A DNA stretch of 64,000 bases, from positions 2,092,171 to 2,156,170 of the forward strand of contig CANMZA010000001.1 of the NCBI GenBank assembly GCA_947502305.1, read 5' to 3'. Shown one piece after another: positions 1 through 8,271 of the stretch. The notes under the pieces were generated by a model that did no database searches, was not told where the DNA came from, and saw nothing but the letters and a program-made list of their open reading frames with translations. Source of the stretch: an uncultured Erythrobacter sp. (GTDB lineage: Bacteria > Pseudomonadota > Alphaproteobacteria > Sphingomonadales > Sphingomonadaceae). The first letter of the stretch is position 1. Every line of letters starts with the position of its first letter. The translations under genes and the position numbers were made by a program.

Positions 1-134
1 GTATTCTTGTCTTTCCAATTTTCGGATGTGGCGATGCGCAAATTGGCAACGCGCCCACCATTTTGGAAAGAGCGGATTTCAGGGTCCGCCCCAAGATTGC
101 CGATCAACATGACCTTATTAAGCGAGCCCGCCAT
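1..134 (-). CDS. ssb: Single-stranded DNA-binding protein SSB, N-terminal part (cut by window edge)
   Basis: Reading leftwards from an ATG at 134, the translation begins [20 protein letters not shown] and continues past [15 protein letters not shown] before the window ends after 44 codons. This is the start of the OB-fold of bacterial SSB, which coats single-stranded DNA during replication, recombination and repair. An AAGGAC ribosome-binding site lies just upstream of the ATG. The ORF track misses it because the stop codon is outside the window; the listed plus-strand ORFs at 7-257 are shadows. The acidic C-terminal tip cannot be seen. Identification rests on clear similarity to the family's N-terminus. 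Confidence 0.93.
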   Translation of the reverse strand, partial: MAGSLNKVMLIGNLGADPEIRSFQNGGRVANLRIATSENWKDKN

Positions 135-312
135 GAAACTGTCCTTCTCTTTATCTTTAAAGGCGCAGCATATCGCCGCGCGCGAATCTGTATGAGAGGA
201 GTGATAGGGCAGCACGAAGCGCAGAGCGATACGCCCTGTGCCTTTTTACACCTTTGAGTGAGAATTTGTTTGTTTGGAGCGCGTCGCAGCCCTTGCCGCC
301 CCGCGCTAAAAA

Positions 313-1023
313 TCAACGCGAGGGGTAACGCAGCCGGCCCAAGAACCGGGTCAGGCTCGGCATTTCACGCTCGCCGCTGGTCAATTTGTGTTTGAACTTT
401 TCAAACCGCATCACGCCATCAATTCGGCGGCCAAGGAATTCGTGGCTCTTCGCCTTTCCTTCGCTGTCATCATTGACGAAGAACGCGAGGGTTGCGGAAT
501 AGATGCCGGCCAAAATCGCCCGTTTTGTATAATGGTTGTAATCGGTCGCCGTGTCCCCGGCGAGCCGCCACATGATATCAGCAGAACGCCAACCCAATTG
601 CATGCTGCGCGCGGCATTTTGCGGCATTGCCATGATCGACATTGCGCGGCGAACGGCCTCGTCAATATGCTCCACCGCATCAAGGCGGAACGCGACCAGC
701 ACGCGAATACGCTCCCGGATTTTCAGCTCAGCAAGGCGTTCTTGCGGCCATTCCGCCTCCATCGCCTGATCCACCGATGTGACCCACGCCTCGATCATGT
801 TCATCGCGCGCCCGCTTTCCGGGAAAGCCAATTTGGCAATATCCACATCCGCGCCCGCCATTTCAGCGGCGGCGATCAAGGCCGTTTCATTCCAGCCATC
901 AAAAATCGCAGAGGCGGCAATGTCTGGGGCGAGCGCAATGCGCAGCTCGTCCAAAGTCATGTCAGCCCAATCAGGGCCAGAATTGGGGCCAGCTTCAGAG
1001 GTAGCGTCAGATGCATTCGTCAT
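313..1023 (-). CDS. COQ9 family protein (ubiquinone biosynthesis helper)
   Basis: COQ9 proteins are lipid-binding helpers that present ubiquinone intermediates to the COQ7-type hydroxylase at the inner membrane. The 236-residue product has a polar, acidic lead of about 20 residues followed by an all-helical body. The conserved C-terminal part includes WRLAGDTATDYNHYTKR (about residues 152-168), typical of the family. Family members in alphaproteobacteria are often annotated as rpsU-divergently transcribed proteins; rpsU is not visible here. It reads in the same direction as the exported ankyrin gene, 15 bases downstream of it. No signal peptide is seen, as expected for a cytoplasmic peripheral protein. 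Confidence 0.88.
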   Translation of the reverse strand: MTNASDATSEAGPNSGPDWADMTLDELRIALAPDIAASAIFDGWNETALIAAAEMAGADVDIAKLAFPESGRAMNMIEAWVTSVDQAMEAEWPQERLAELKIRERIRVLVAFRLDAVEHIDEAVRRAMSIMAMPQNAARSMQLGWRSADIMWRLAGDTATDYNHYTKRAILAGIYSATLAFFVNDDSEGKAKSHEFLGRRIDGVMRFEKFKHKLTSGEREMPSLTRFLGRLRYPSR

Positions 1024-1038
1024 ATTAAAAAGCCAATT

Positions 1039-1647
1039 CTAGAAAGACGGCCCATATTGCCGGGCCTGCGTTTGACCTTCGCGCGCCGCGTCGGCCTCTG
1101 CAAATTCGCGCACCATCAATGTGTTGCCGCTCATCAAATTCATGTAATCGCGCGCCGATCGGCCCGAATTGTCGTTGCGATCAGGGTCCGCACCTTCGCT
1201 CAAAAACTGGCGGATCAGGCTGATATTGCGTTGATGCACCGCCGCAATCAAAGGCGTTTCGCCCTGTTGATCGGCAACATTCACCAAAGCGCCCTTATCA
1301 AGCAATTCTTCCGCCCCTTCGATGAAACCCATCCGGGTGGCGAGTTGCAAGGGGGTGATCCCTTCATTGTTGCGAATGTTCGGATTGGCCCCGCGTTGCA
1401 GCAAGAACCGCACCCACAGCACATCGCGGCGCGCGGTTACCACATGCAAACCGGTATCGCCGGTGGTGATATCGCGCGTGTTGACGACGGTGGTTCCCGG
1501 CTCATTCAACATTTCGGTGGCCACATCGCCTTCGCGATCTTTCACAGCTTCTAGAAATTCGTATCCTTGCGAATACAATTGCGCCGCAGCCGGGCTAAGC
1601 GCGGCAAATGCAAAAACCGCCGCAAAAGCCGCGCTAGTTACATGCAT
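1039..1647 (-). CDS. Exported ankyrin-repeat protein
   Basis: The track ORF begins at 1761, but the ATG at 1647 is preferred. It is preceded by AGGG and opens a clean signal peptide, MHVTSAAFAAVFAFAALSPA ending AAAQ, which the longer reading would bury. The mature part of about 180 residues carries ankyrin units with hallmarks such as ANPNIRNNEGITPLQLATR, GALVNVADQQGETPLIAAV and GADPDRNDNSGRSARDYM. Ankyrin repeats bind other proteins; the partner cannot be told from sequence. A periplasmic or secreted location is inferred from the signal peptide. It lies directly upstream of the COQ9 gene and is divergent from the SCO gene, with a shared intergenic promoter region of about 124 bases. Confidence 0.87.
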   Translation of the reverse strand: MHVTSAAFAAVFAFAALSPAAAQLYSQGYEFLEAVKDREGDVATEMLNEPGTTVVNTRDITTGDTGLHVVTARRDVLWVRFLLQRGANPNIRNNEGITPLQLATRMGFIEGAEELLDKGALVNVADQQGETPLIAAVHQRNISLIRQFLSEGADPDRNDNSGRSARDYMNLMSGNTLMVREFAEADAAREGQTQARQYGPSF

Positions 1648-1771
1648 TGTTGACCCTAACTTGCGCAAAACACTAAACGCCACGCTTTGAACCTTTCGCT
1701 TTTCCTGCCACAGATATTTCGGATTTCTATCCTCAGATAGGCTTCCTTTGCGAGGACGCAATTAGCAGACC

Positions 1772-2383
1772 ATGAACATATCCGCCAATCCCCACACATT
1801 GCTCGGCTTTTTCGCAGCTTCCGCCGTGTTTTTGCTCGCCTCTTGTGGCCCAAACGAGATCGATCCGGGTGAGCCGCCTCTTACCGGTGCGACCATTGGC
1901 GGAGATTTTGAATTGTCGAACAGCGCGGATGAAACCGTGCGCTGGGCCGACTTTGATGGGAAATACCGGGTGGTCTATTTCGGCTATGCCTATTGCCCCG
2001 ACATCTGCCCCACCGATATGCAGCGGATCACCCAAGGGCTCAATCAATTCGCCGATAATGACCCGGAAATGGCGGAGCAGGTGCAGCCCATCTTCATCAC
2101 CATCGACCCCGAACGTGACACGGGCGAAGTGCTGGAGGAATTTACCGGCGCTTTTTCCGAAGATTTGATCGGCCTGCGCGGGACGCCAGAACAGACCGCC
2201 GCGGTCGCTGACACTTTCAAAGTGTTTTATTCGCGCGGCGAAGACGCACCGGGCGGCGGATATTTGATGAACCATTCAGGCATCGTCTATTTGTTCGGCC
2301 CCGCTGGCGAGCCGCTTGCCACTCTGCCCACCGATGAAGGGGCGGATGCTGTCACCGCAGAACTCGCCAAATGGGTGCGCTAA
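1772..2383 (+). CDS. SCO1/SenC family copper-binding lipoprotein
   Basis: SCO proteins are membrane-anchored thioredoxin-fold proteins that help load the CuA site of cytochrome c oxidase. This 203-residue protein begins with a hydrophobic stretch ending in a lipobox (LLASC, Cys about residue 26), so it is probably a lipoprotein facing the periplasm. The metal-binding CxxxC is present in [12 protein letters not shown], and the distal ligand is probably the His in [12 protein letters not shown]. The length is normal. The following YcgN gene starts 13 bases before this stop codon, so translation is probably coupled. It lies outside the metal-resistance island, so it is read as a housekeeping respiratory gene. 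Confidence 0.93.
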   Translation: MNISANPHTLLGFFAASAVFLLASCGPNEIDPGEPPLTGATIGGDFELSNSADETVRWADFDGKYRVVYFGYAYCPDICPTDMQRITQGLNQFADNDPEMAEQVQPIFITIDPERDTGEVLEEFTGAFSEDLIGLRGTPEQTAAVADTFKVFYSRGEDAPGGGYLMNHSGIVYLFGPAGEPLATLPTDEGADAVTAELAKWVR

Positions 2384-2868
2384 GGAAAGATTTCTGGACC
2401 CTCCCGCTGAGCGAGCTGACCCGCGCCGAGTGGGAGGCTTTGTGCGATGGGTGCGGGCGCTGCTGTCTGCATAAGATTGAGGACGCCGATACGGGCGCGA
2501 TTGCGGATACCAATGTGGCCTGCAAATTGCTCGATTGCGGCACAGCGCAATGTTCCGACTATCGCAATCGCAAGGCCTTTGTGCCCGATTGCCTGCGGCT
2601 GACATTGGCGATTGTTGAGGATGTGCCGTGGCTGCCCTCCACCTGCGCCTATCGCCGGCGGGCTGAGGGGCGCGATTTGCCGGGCTGGCATTATTTGATC
2701 AGCGGCGACCGCGACGCGGTAAAACATGCCGGGATCAGCGTGGCGGGCCGCGTGGTTAGCGAAGTCGATGCCGGGCCGTTGGAACATCATATCGTTGAGT
2801 GGGGCAAAAACCCGCGCATGGGATTTGATGTCGGCGATGATGACGACACTCAAAATCTTGGCGCATGA
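2371..2868 (+). CDS. YcgN/YkgJ-type cysteine cluster protein (UPF0260)
   Basis: The 165-residue protein shows the cysteine-cluster signature near its N-terminus, [11 protein letters not shown], with more cysteines in [15 protein letters not shown] and STCAYRR. Families of this type are thought to bind zinc or an iron-sulfur cluster; no reaction has been firmly assigned, so function is unknown. Its length and the start ([18 protein letters not shown]) match YcgN proteins. The start codon overlaps the end of the SCO gene and the stop overlaps the start of the next gene by 4 bases (ATGA), indicating one transcription unit. Confidence 0.9.
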   Translation: MGALRKDFWTLPLSELTRAEWEALCDGCGRCCLHKIEDADTGAIADTNVACKLLDCGTAQCSDYRNRKAFVPDCLRLTLAIVEDVPWLPSTCAYRRRAEGRDLPGWHYLISGDRDAVKHAGISVAGRVVSEVDAGPLEHHIVEWGKNPRMGFDVGDDDDTQNLGA

Positions 2869-3593
2869 TTGATTGGCTCAAACCCCGCGTGCCGGACCCG
2901 GTGCCCACCATTGATCTGGGCGGAACTATCCTGCCCATCATGCTGCGCCGCCACCGCACCGCAAAACGTCTCACGCTGAGGCTAGCCCCGGATGGCAGCG
3001 AAGTTCGCATCACAATGCCGCAATGGGCCCGCAGCGCAGATGCGGTTGCCTTTGCCCATTCCCGCAGAGAATGGCTGACCAAGCAGCGCGCCAAAATCCC
3101 AGAGAAAACCGTGCCCGCGCCTGGCGGCGAAGTGCTCTACCGGGGCGAAGCCTTGCGGATTGAATGGGATGAAAGTGCCCCACGCCGCCCCGAGCTATTC
3201 GGCACCATGTTGCGGATTGGCGGTCCCAAAGAGGGCTTGGAGAAACGCCTGCAACGCTGGCTGGAGCGGGAGGCGTTGAGCCTGTTTGAAGCCGATATGG
3301 CCGATTACACCGCCGCCGCCGCGCTTGATCCGGTCCCAGTTGGGCTCTCTAGGGCGCAGCGGCGCTGGGGCAGTTGTTCTGAAATGGCGCGTATCCGGGT
3401 CAATTGGCGGCTGATCCAGGCTCCTGATTTCGTCCGCAGGTCGGTCGTCGCGCACGAAGTGGCGCATCTGGTTCACTTCGACCACAGCCCGGCTTTTTAC
3501 GCGCTGCTTAAAGACATTTACGAAGGGGATCTGCCGTCTGCCGATCGCTGGCTGAAGGAACAAGGGCGCTCGCTCTATGCCGCCCTTGGGTGA
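2865..3593 (+). CDS. YgjP/SprT-type M48-like zinc metallopeptidase
   Basis: The 242-residue protein belongs to the YgjP-like (DUF45) metallopeptidases. The zinc site is visible as [16 protein letters not shown] (about residues 193-208), with HExxH plus a third His. It is preceded by the typical RRWGSC and [10 protein letters not shown] segments. No signal peptide is seen, so it is cytoplasmic. Substrates are unknown; an association with DNA-repair proteases of the SprT type is inferred only from the fold family. It is the last gene of the SCO-YcgN-peptidase unit and shares a 4-base ATGA overlap with YcgN. Confidence 0.9.
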   Translation: MIDWLKPRVPDPVPTIDLGGTILPIMLRRHRTAKRLTLRLAPDGSEVRITMPQWARSADAVAFAHSRREWLTKQRAKIPEKTVPAPGGEVLYRGEALRIEWDESAPRRPELFGTMLRIGGPKEGLEKRLQRWLEREALSLFEADMADYTAAAALDPVPVGLSRAQRRWGSCSEMARIRVNWRLIQAPDFVRRSVVAHEVAHLVHFDHSPAFYALLKDIYEGDLPSADRWLKEQGRSLYAALG

Positions 3594-3602
3594 AGGCGTG
3601 CC

Positions 3603-3638
3603 CCAGTAAAGCAGGCCCAGTAAAGCGGCCAGTAAAAC
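3603..3638. repeat. Three short CCAGTAAA(G/A)C repeats
   Basis: The ten-base unit CCAGTAAAGC occurs at 3603-3612 and 3617-3626, and a one-mismatch copy (CCAGTAAAAC) at 3629-3638, just after the peptidase stop codon. It probably arose by local slippage. No function is evident. Confidence 0.6.
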
Positions 3639-3652
3639 CGCGTAGGCTTTCG

Positions 3653-3670
3653 TTAACCCTGTCCGGTTAA
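3653..3670. promoter_or_regulatory. Inverted repeat TTAACC-N6-GGTTAA upstream of the DUF4402 gene
   Basis: A perfect six-base inverted repeat with a six-base spacer sits 9 bases before the ATG at 3680. The position would suit an operator. The TTAACC half resembles CtrA half-sites of alphaproteobacteria, but the spacing does not match the full CtrA box, so the assignment is only tentative. Confidence 0.3.
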
Positions 3671-3679
3671 ATTGCAGTC

Positions 3680-4264
3680 ATGTTTCGGGCGTTCTCGCTG
3701 ATCATGGCCGTCATAAGCCTCTCCTTCCCCGCGCTCATTGGATCGGGGATGGAACTGCGTGCGCAGGGCAATTGCCCCAATTGCGATTTGCCGCCCGGAT
3801 GCAGAGGCAATGGCAATCAAAACGGCAATGGTAATGGCAATGGCAACCGCAATCGCAATTGCCAGCGTTTAGAAATCAGCATCGAAAGCGACATTGATTT
3901 TGGCCGCGTCGTCTTGCTCGGCAATGGCGAGGCGCGGGTTCTGCTTGATCTGGAAACGGGTCAAAAAACACTGATCGGCGATGTCGATGATTTGGGCGGC
4001 ATGCCGATTACGGGCCGCGCGATGATCACCGGCGCGCCGTTTGAACAAATCGTCATCGACCTGCCCAGCGAGGTCGCCATGCGAGACCCAACCGGCGGCA
4101 ATGCGCGGATCCGCGATTTTGTCAGCGACCTTGCCGGTTTCCCCACTTTGGATGCGAATGGGCAATTGACCTTCAATTTCTCCGGCACTTTGGTGATCGA
4201 TGCGGAAACCAATGCCAGCGGAAATTTGCGGGGCCGCGTCCCGATCAGCGTTGAATACCCCTAA
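3680..4264 (+). CDS. DUF4402 domain exported protein with Asn-Gly repeat
   Basis: The 194-residue protein has an N-terminal signal peptide (hydrophobic core through about residue 25, then LRAQG) and a short cysteine-containing stretch. A low-complexity Asn/Gly run of about 20 residues (GNGNQNGNGNGNG) follows, and the rest is a beta-rich domain of the DUF4402 type (IDFGRVVLLGNGEARVLLD, ending SVEYP). DUF4402 proteins are exported, fimbria-like beta domains of unknown role in Sphingomonadales. The Asn-Gly tract is encoded by repeated aatggc units and may vary in length between strains. It stands alone between the peptidase and a hypothetical gene. Confidence 0.82.
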   Translation: MFRAFSLIMAVISLSFPALIGSGMELRAQGNCPNCDLPPGCRGNGNQNGNGNGNGNRNRNCQRLEISIESDIDFGRVVLLGNGEARVLLDLETGQKTLIGDVDDLGGMPITGRAMITGAPFEQIVIDLPSEVAMRDPTGGNARIRDFVSDLAGFPTLDANGQLTFNFSGTLVIDAETNASGNLRGRVPISVEYP

Positions 4265-4267
4265 ACC

Positions 4268-4293
4268 GGCGCGATCCTCATCAGCATCGCGCC
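4268..4293 (+). terminator. Possible terminator hairpin after the DUF4402 gene
   Basis: GGCGCGAT and ATCGCGCC form a perfect 8-bp stem with a 10-base loop 4 bases after the stop codon. There is no T tract, so termination is uncertain. Confidence 0.35.
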
Positions 4294-4352
4294 ACAGTGC
4301 GCTTGCAAAAACCGCTCTGGCATAGCGACCCTTGCCGCCCTATATTGCCCCG

Positions 4353-4865
4353 ATGGCAAGATTTGCGAATTCGCGTTTTAATCCCGCGCCGGGTGTGGTC
4401 GATTTCTGGAATGAGTTCAGAAAGCCGAACCCCTACCGCATTCCGTTGCTGATCGCATCGGCGACGCCCTTTGCTTTGATCTTTTACGCCTTGGGGTCGG
4501 AGACATTTTATGTCGCACCGGAACGGCCTCAGATCACCTATATCACCACCCTCGATCCTGATCGCACCGATGAAGAAATCATCGATTCCAACATCGAAAA
4601 TCAAGAGGTGAAGGACCTGCGAGAGGCGCGGGATGCCGAATTGGCTCAGCGCAAACGTGACCTTTACAAGGCGCTGGGGGCGGCCGCCGGGATGGATGTC
4701 GAAGGGATCGAACGCCGCGCCGAAGAAGAGCGCGCCGCCGAAGAAGCCGCAGCGCAGGCATCGCGCGAAGAACGGCTTGGCGAAACGGAGGGTACGGCCA
4801 GCGCTGCCCCGCCCGCTACGAATTTGCCCGCCGCCAATTTGCCCGCCGAAAGCTCGGCGCAGTAG
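4353..4865 (+). CDS. Membrane-anchored hypothetical protein with charged helical tail
   Basis: I do not recognise a named family. The ATG at 4353 (MARFANSRFNPAPG) is preferred to the track start at 4332. The protein of about 170 residues has one hydrophobic segment (IPLLIASATPFALIFYALGS, about residues 33-52). A polar domain and a long Glu/Ala/Arg-rich probable coiled coil (VEGIERRAEEERAAEEAAAQ) follow. The C-terminus is Ala/Pro/Asn-rich (NLPAANLPAESSAQ). A single-pass membrane protein with most of its mass on one side is inferred. It ends 14 bases before ribD and may be cotranscribed with the riboflavin genes. Confidence 0.75.
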   Translation: MARFANSRFNPAPGVVDFWNEFRKPNPYRIPLLIASATPFALIFYALGSETFYVAPERPQITYITTLDPDRTDEEIIDSNIENQEVKDLREARDAELAQRKRDLYKALGAAAGMDVEGIERRAEEERAAEEAAAQASREERLGETEGTASAAPPATNLPAANLPAESSAQ

Positions 4866-4879
4866 AAACAGCGGCACTC

Positions 4880-5857
4880 TTGGAAACACCCCCATCAGAC
4901 GCAGATTGGATGGCCGCTTGCGCGCGGCTCTCGGCACGCGCTCGCCCCTTATCGCGCCCCAATCCCGGTGTTGCCGCAATGCTGGTAAAAGACGGCCGCG
5001 TCACGGCGCGCGGATGGACGCAGGCGGGCGGACGGCCCCATGCAGAGGCGCTGGCCTTGGCTGGCCTCTCAGACGGCGGAGCGGCAGGCGCAACGCTTTA
5101 CGTGACCCTAGAACCCTGTGCGCATGTATCGGCCCGCGGTCCGGCCTGCACCGACCTCGTGATCGCCGCGCGCCCTGCGCGCCTTGTTATCGGCCAATTG
5201 GACCCCGATCCGCGCACCGCCGGAAACGGCGTGCGCCGCATAAAGCGCGCGGGCGTTAATGTCACAGTTTTGGACGATGCCAATGCGCGCGCCAGCCTTG
5301 CGGGATATTTCGCCCGCGCCGAATACAAACGTCCGCGCGTCACCTTAAAGCTCGCGGCCAGTTTGGACGGCTGTATCGCGCTGGCCGATGGTTCCAGCCA
5401 ATGGATCACCGGGGAAACCGCCCGCGCCCATGTTCATGCGCAGCGCGCCTGCCACGATGCAATTTTGGTCGGCGGCGCGACATGGCGCGCCGATCGCCCG
5501 CGCCTTGATGTGCGATTGCCCGGATTGGAAGATCGCAGCCCGGCCCGTTTCTTATTGACCAGAGGGGTCGTGCCCGATGGTGTGCGGGTCATCAACCGCC
5601 CATCGCAAATCGCCGAAATCGAAGGGGCATTGACCCTTTATCTCGAAGGCGGCGCTGCGGCGGCGGCCAGTTTCCTGCGCGACGATCTGGTCGATGAAAT
5701 ACACCTCTACCGCGCGCCAATTGTCATCGGGGACGGTCTGCGCAGCCTTGGCGATCTGGGGCTGACGGATCTTGCCGACGCGCATGGCCGCTGGGCTCTG
5801 TCACAGCGAAGGCAGCTTGGCAGCGATGAATTCACCGCCTATTTGCGCCTCAGATAA
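4880..5857 (+). CDS. ribD: Bifunctional riboflavin biosynthesis deaminase/reductase RibD
   Basis: RibD deaminates the pyrimidine product of GTP cyclohydrolase II and then reduces its ribosyl group, two steps of riboflavin synthesis in the cytoplasm. The N-terminal deaminase half shows the zinc ligands in GRPHAEALAL and in LEPCAHVSARGPACTDLV. The reductase half starts near residue 155 with RPRVTLKLAASLDG and contains DAILVGGATWRADRP and the glycine-rich YLEGGAAAAA. The length (325) is slightly short but complete. The track start is a TTG at 4880; an in-frame ATG at 4910 is an alternative. Riboflavin synthase follows 24 bases downstream. Confidence 0.93.
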   Translation: METPPSDADWMAACARLSARARPLSRPNPGVAAMLVKDGRVTARGWTQAGGRPHAEALALAGLSDGGAAGATLYVTLEPCAHVSARGPACTDLVIAARPARLVIGQLDPDPRTAGNGVRRIKRAGVNVTVLDDANARASLAGYFARAEYKRPRVTLKLAASLDGCIALADGSSQWITGETARAHVHAQRACHDAILVGGATWRADRPRLDVRLPGLEDRSPARFLLTRGVVPDGVRVINRPSQIAEIEGALTLYLEGGAAAAASFLRDDLVDEIHLYRAPIVIGDGLRSLGDLGLTDLADAHGRWALSQRRQLGSDEFTAYLRLR

Positions 5858-5881
5858 GTAGGCCTAACCACAGGAAGCGCC

Positions 5882-6508
5882 ATGTTCACCGGCATTGTTA
5901 CCGCAATCGGAACCATCACCTCGGCAGAGCAGCGCGGGGATTTGCGCCTGCGCATTGCCGCGCCGCTTGATCCGGCGCGGATTGATATTGGTGCCTCCAT
6001 CGCCTGTTCGGGCGTGTGCCTGACGGTGGTCGCCAAGGGGACAGATAACGCCGTAGAGGAAGGGGATGCGTGGTTTGACGTTGATGTCTCCGCCGAAAGC
6101 GTCAGCCGCACGCGCCCCAATATGTGGGCCAAAGGTGAGCGTTTAAACATCGAGCCTTCCTTGAGGATGGGCGATGAATTGGGCGGGCACATCGTCACCG
6201 GCCATGTCGATTCCATTGGCGAGGTCGTGCTGGCTGAAACATCCGGCGATAGCTGGCGCGTGGTGATCCGCGCGCGGGCTGAGATGGCGCCCTTCATCGC
6301 GGAAAAAGGCTCGATCACCGTCGATGGCGTATCGCTGACGGTGAATGATGTGCGCGATCGTCCGGACAAGACCTGCGATTTCATGCTCAATATCATCCCG
6401 CATACGGGCGAAGTGACGACGTTGGGCGGCCTCAAAACCGGCAGCCATGTCAATCTAGAGATCGACGTGCTTGCGCGTTACCTGAAGCGGATGCAGGGCT
6501 TGATGTAA
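5882..6508 (+). CDS. ribE: Riboflavin synthase alpha chain
   Basis: Converts two molecules of 6,7-dimethyl-8-ribityllumazine to riboflavin and a pyrimidine. The 208-residue protein has the expected two similar lumazine-binding halves. The start MFTGIVTAIGTI, the motif GASIACSGVCLTVV in half one and GSITVDGVSLTVNDV in half two, and the spacer GGHIVTGHVDSIGEV are all diagnostic. An AGGA ribosome-binding site precedes the ATG at 5882. It lies 24 bases after ribD, so the two form a small riboflavin operon. The stop codon lies inside a 13-bp tandem repeat. Confidence 0.96.
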   Translation: MFTGIVTAIGTITSAEQRGDLRLRIAAPLDPARIDIGASIACSGVCLTVVAKGTDNAVEEGDAWFDVDVSAESVSRTRPNMWAKGERLNIEPSLRMGDELGGHIVTGHVDSIGEVVLAETSGDSWRVVIRARAEMAPFIAEKGSITVDGVSLTVNDVRDRPDKTCDFMLNIIPHTGEVTTLGGLKTGSHVNLEIDVLARYLKRMQGLM

Positions 6509-6538
6509 GCGCTTGATGTAAGCGCTTGATGTAAGCGC
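6500..6538. repeat. Three exact tandem copies of a 13-bp unit over the ribE stop
   Basis: The unit TTGATGTAAGCGC is repeated three times in a row (6500-6512, 6513-6525, 6526-6538). The first copy contains the ribE stop codon, and the last ends just before the stop of the convergent gene. Each unit joins the next through the palindrome AAGCGCTT. Confidence 0.9.
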
Positions 6539-6757
6539 TTAATCGCTTCTGCGATTTGTATCAGAGCGGCGTTCCGTCTGGCGGCGATCTTCCCCTGAAC
6601 GGCGCTCCCCCTTGCGGCGATCCGGCCCTTCATAGGGCTGCTGCGATTTGCGGCGGTCCCCTTTACGGCGATCACCTTGGGGCTGGCTATCGGCGGGTTT
6701 CTGCTCAAGCTGTTTATCGGGCCTTTTCTCAGGACCTGTGTTTTCTTTATCGGACAA
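6539..6757 (-). CDS. Small Arg/Asp-rich hypothetical protein (DRR repeats)
   Basis: No known family is recognised. The 72-residue product is very polar and is built largely of DRRKG/ERRSG-like units (GDRRKGDRRKS, PDRRKGERRSGEDRR, TERRSDTNRR). The start is probably a TTG at 6757, chosen because a perfect GGAGG lies 6 bases upstream; no ATG fits. It has no hydrophobic segment, so it is cytoplasmic and highly charged, with a basic C-terminal half that could bind nucleic acid (inference). It is convergent with ribE. Confidence 0.6.
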   Translation of the reverse strand: MSDKENTGPEKRPDKQLEQKPADSQPQGDRRKGDRRKSQQPYEGPDRRKGERRSGEDRRQTERRSDTNRRSD

Positions 6758-6885
6758 TGTGCACCTCCAATCAGACGCACATAGGGGACAATCCTTAATT
6801 TCTCTTGGCCAAATGCGACAAAGCTGTTTGTTATCAATCTGTTCTTACAAAAGATTACAGGCCCTAACGCGGCCTTACTTTGTGC

Positions 6886-6929
6886 ACAAAGAAAAGGGCG
6901 GGCCCGTGGTGATCCCCACGGGCCCGCCC
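6886..6929 (-). terminator. Rho-independent terminator of the OmpA-like gene
   Basis: A perfect 14-bp GC-rich stem (6896-6909 with 6916-6929, 6-base loop) is followed on the minus strand by TTTTCTTT. It lies about 60 bases after the stop of the OmpA-like gene. Confidence 0.85.
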
Positions 6930-6987
6930 AAATCAACCCAAACTGATGTTCGGTTTACCGGCGGCTTACTGGCAGCTTACTAGCGGC

Positions 6988-7920
6988 TCACAAGCCATCG
7001 ACGCTTTTGCTGACCAGCACATTCACCGCAACGCGGCGGTTTTGTGATTTTCCATATTCGGTCGAATTGTCCGCCGCTGGATCGGCCTCTGCCATGCCCG
7101 TCGGCGTCAGCATCCGGTACGGTGCCCAGCCACATTGCTGTTGCAGATAGTTCACAACGCTCGACGCGCGCTGCTCGCTCAGGCGTTGGTTCACTTCCTG
7201 ACTGCCGGTGGAATCGGTGTATCCAACCACCAACAGCAACGCATTATCGGTTGCCTCTGCTTGGGCGGCGGCGCTGCACAATTGGTTGCGCGCGCTGGGC
7301 GAAAGGTTCGCGCGGCCTGTGTCGAAATAGACATTGGTCGTGCCGCGAATATTGTATTGATCAATATCGCCAAAGCGTCCGCGCAGAGCCTCTGTGGCCG
7401 CCGCATTTTCGCCAATCGCCATTTCGTTTTCGGCAAAACGCTGCGATGTGCCGCTGCGGATCATGTTTGCCGTGGCGAGGTTGTCATCTGAGAACCGAAC
7501 CCGGCTGGCCACCAATCCGCCATCCCATTGGCGGGTGCGGACCTGCACTGGCAAACCATTGAGCAACGCGTCTGCGCCCAAAGTGTCGCGGCCAAGCCCA
7601 AGGAAACCGCCGCGTGCGCGGATGCTGGTTTCGTCGGTGATGGTGACAATTGTGTTGGTGCCGTCAGCGGTGGTCACTTGCACCCGGTTGCCATTGCGCG
7701 CGGAGATAAAGCCATCAAGCTCTGGCCCTTCTGACAGGCCATCCAAGGCGGGCGGAGTGGGCGCGTAAACGGTGGTCAAAACTTCTGCTTGTTCGCCGAC
7801 TTGCGCCGGGACCGGCACAGGTTGCGCGAATAAAGCAGCCGGCGCGGCCAAGGTGGCTGCCAAAATGGCGGCGGACATCAGAGCCTTTGGCGCGGACTGC
7901 GTGAGTGGTGCGATTGTCAT
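6988..7920 (-). CDS. OmpA family outer-membrane/peptidoglycan-binding protein
   Basis: The ATG at 7920 is chosen over the track start at 7947 because AAGGAGT stands just upstream. The protein of about 310 residues has a signal peptide (ALMSAAILAATLAAPAALFA). A domain of about 130 residues that looks like small beta folds follows (NRVQVTTADGTNTIVTI). The C-terminal OmpA/MotB peptidoglycan-binding domain shows NVYFDTGRANLSP, LLVVGYTDSTGSQEVNQRLS and a QNRRVAVNVL end. The last of these carries the conserved Asp and Arg that contact peptidoglycan. No N-terminal beta-barrel is obvious, so it is more like a soluble periplasmic anchor than classical OmpA. A strong terminator follows it. Confidence 0.87.
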   Translation of the reverse strand: MTIAPLTQSAPKALMSAAILAATLAAPAALFAQPVPVPAQVGEQAEVLTTVYAPTPPALDGLSEGPELDGFISARNGNRVQVTTADGTNTIVTITDETSIRARGGFLGLGRDTLGADALLNGLPVQVRTRQWDGGLVASRVRFSDDNLATANMIRSGTSQRFAENEMAIGENAAATEALRGRFGDIDQYNIRGTTNVYFDTGRANLSPSARNQLCSAAAQAEATDNALLLVVGYTDSTGSQEVNQRLSEQRASSVVNYLQQQCGWAPYRMLTPTGMAEADPAADNSTEYGKSQNRRVAVNVLVSKSVDGL

Positions 7921-8271
7921 TGTGGTACTCCTTCGACAGTTATCCATCGTCTGTGCAATTCAGCAGCGCTGCTCCCGCTGCCCCTTTTCCCGTATTTGCA
8001 CTTACGACTTGCATAACCCCCTTTGAAATTAGGCTTTGAACTTAGGTTAATCGCCTAGTCTTTTGCGTTCATTGGGTCTTGAACGACCGAACTGTTCGCC
8101 CTTTCCTTGCGTCCAAATGAACAATCAAGAGCGCAAATGGATTTGTGCGGCTGGTTTGCGCGAGGGATGCGGTGAATTGAGGCAAATGTGGCAAAGGCCA
8201 ACATCAATAGGCGCAAAAAGGACGGACGAAGTCCAAACTTCGCCCGCCCATACCTGCGCTCCACCGGATCG
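7921..8271. other. Intergenic region with terminator and OmpA-gene promoter, no gene seen
   Basis: The listed ORFs here (8055-8264 minus, 8063-8326 plus) overlap each other and look like nothing known. The stretch holds the promoter side of the OmpA-like gene and the terminator of the curlin-repeat gene. No tRNA or small RNA was recognised. Confidence 0.5.
8215..8250 (-). terminator. Rho-independent terminator of the shorter curlin-repeat gene
   Basis: GGGCGGGCGAAG and CTTCGTCCGTCC on the minus strand pair along 12 positions (some G-T), with a 6-base loop, followed by TTTTT. It lies about 22 bases after the stop codon at 8272. Confidence 0.8.

Noticed and set aside
388-1554. 388-aa plus-strand ORF
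   Set aside because: Antisense to the COQ9 and ankyrin genes, both of which are clearly recognisable; it is a shadow.
4633-5259. 208-aa plus-strand ORF overlapping ribD
   Set aside because: It lies in a different frame of the hypothetical membrane gene and ribD and has shadow composition.
6478-6936. 152-aa minus-strand ORF around the DRR-repeat gene
   Set aside because: The 72-aa frame has a perfect GGAGG before its TTG start and a regular repeat composition; the longer frame runs into the tandem repeat and is a shadow.
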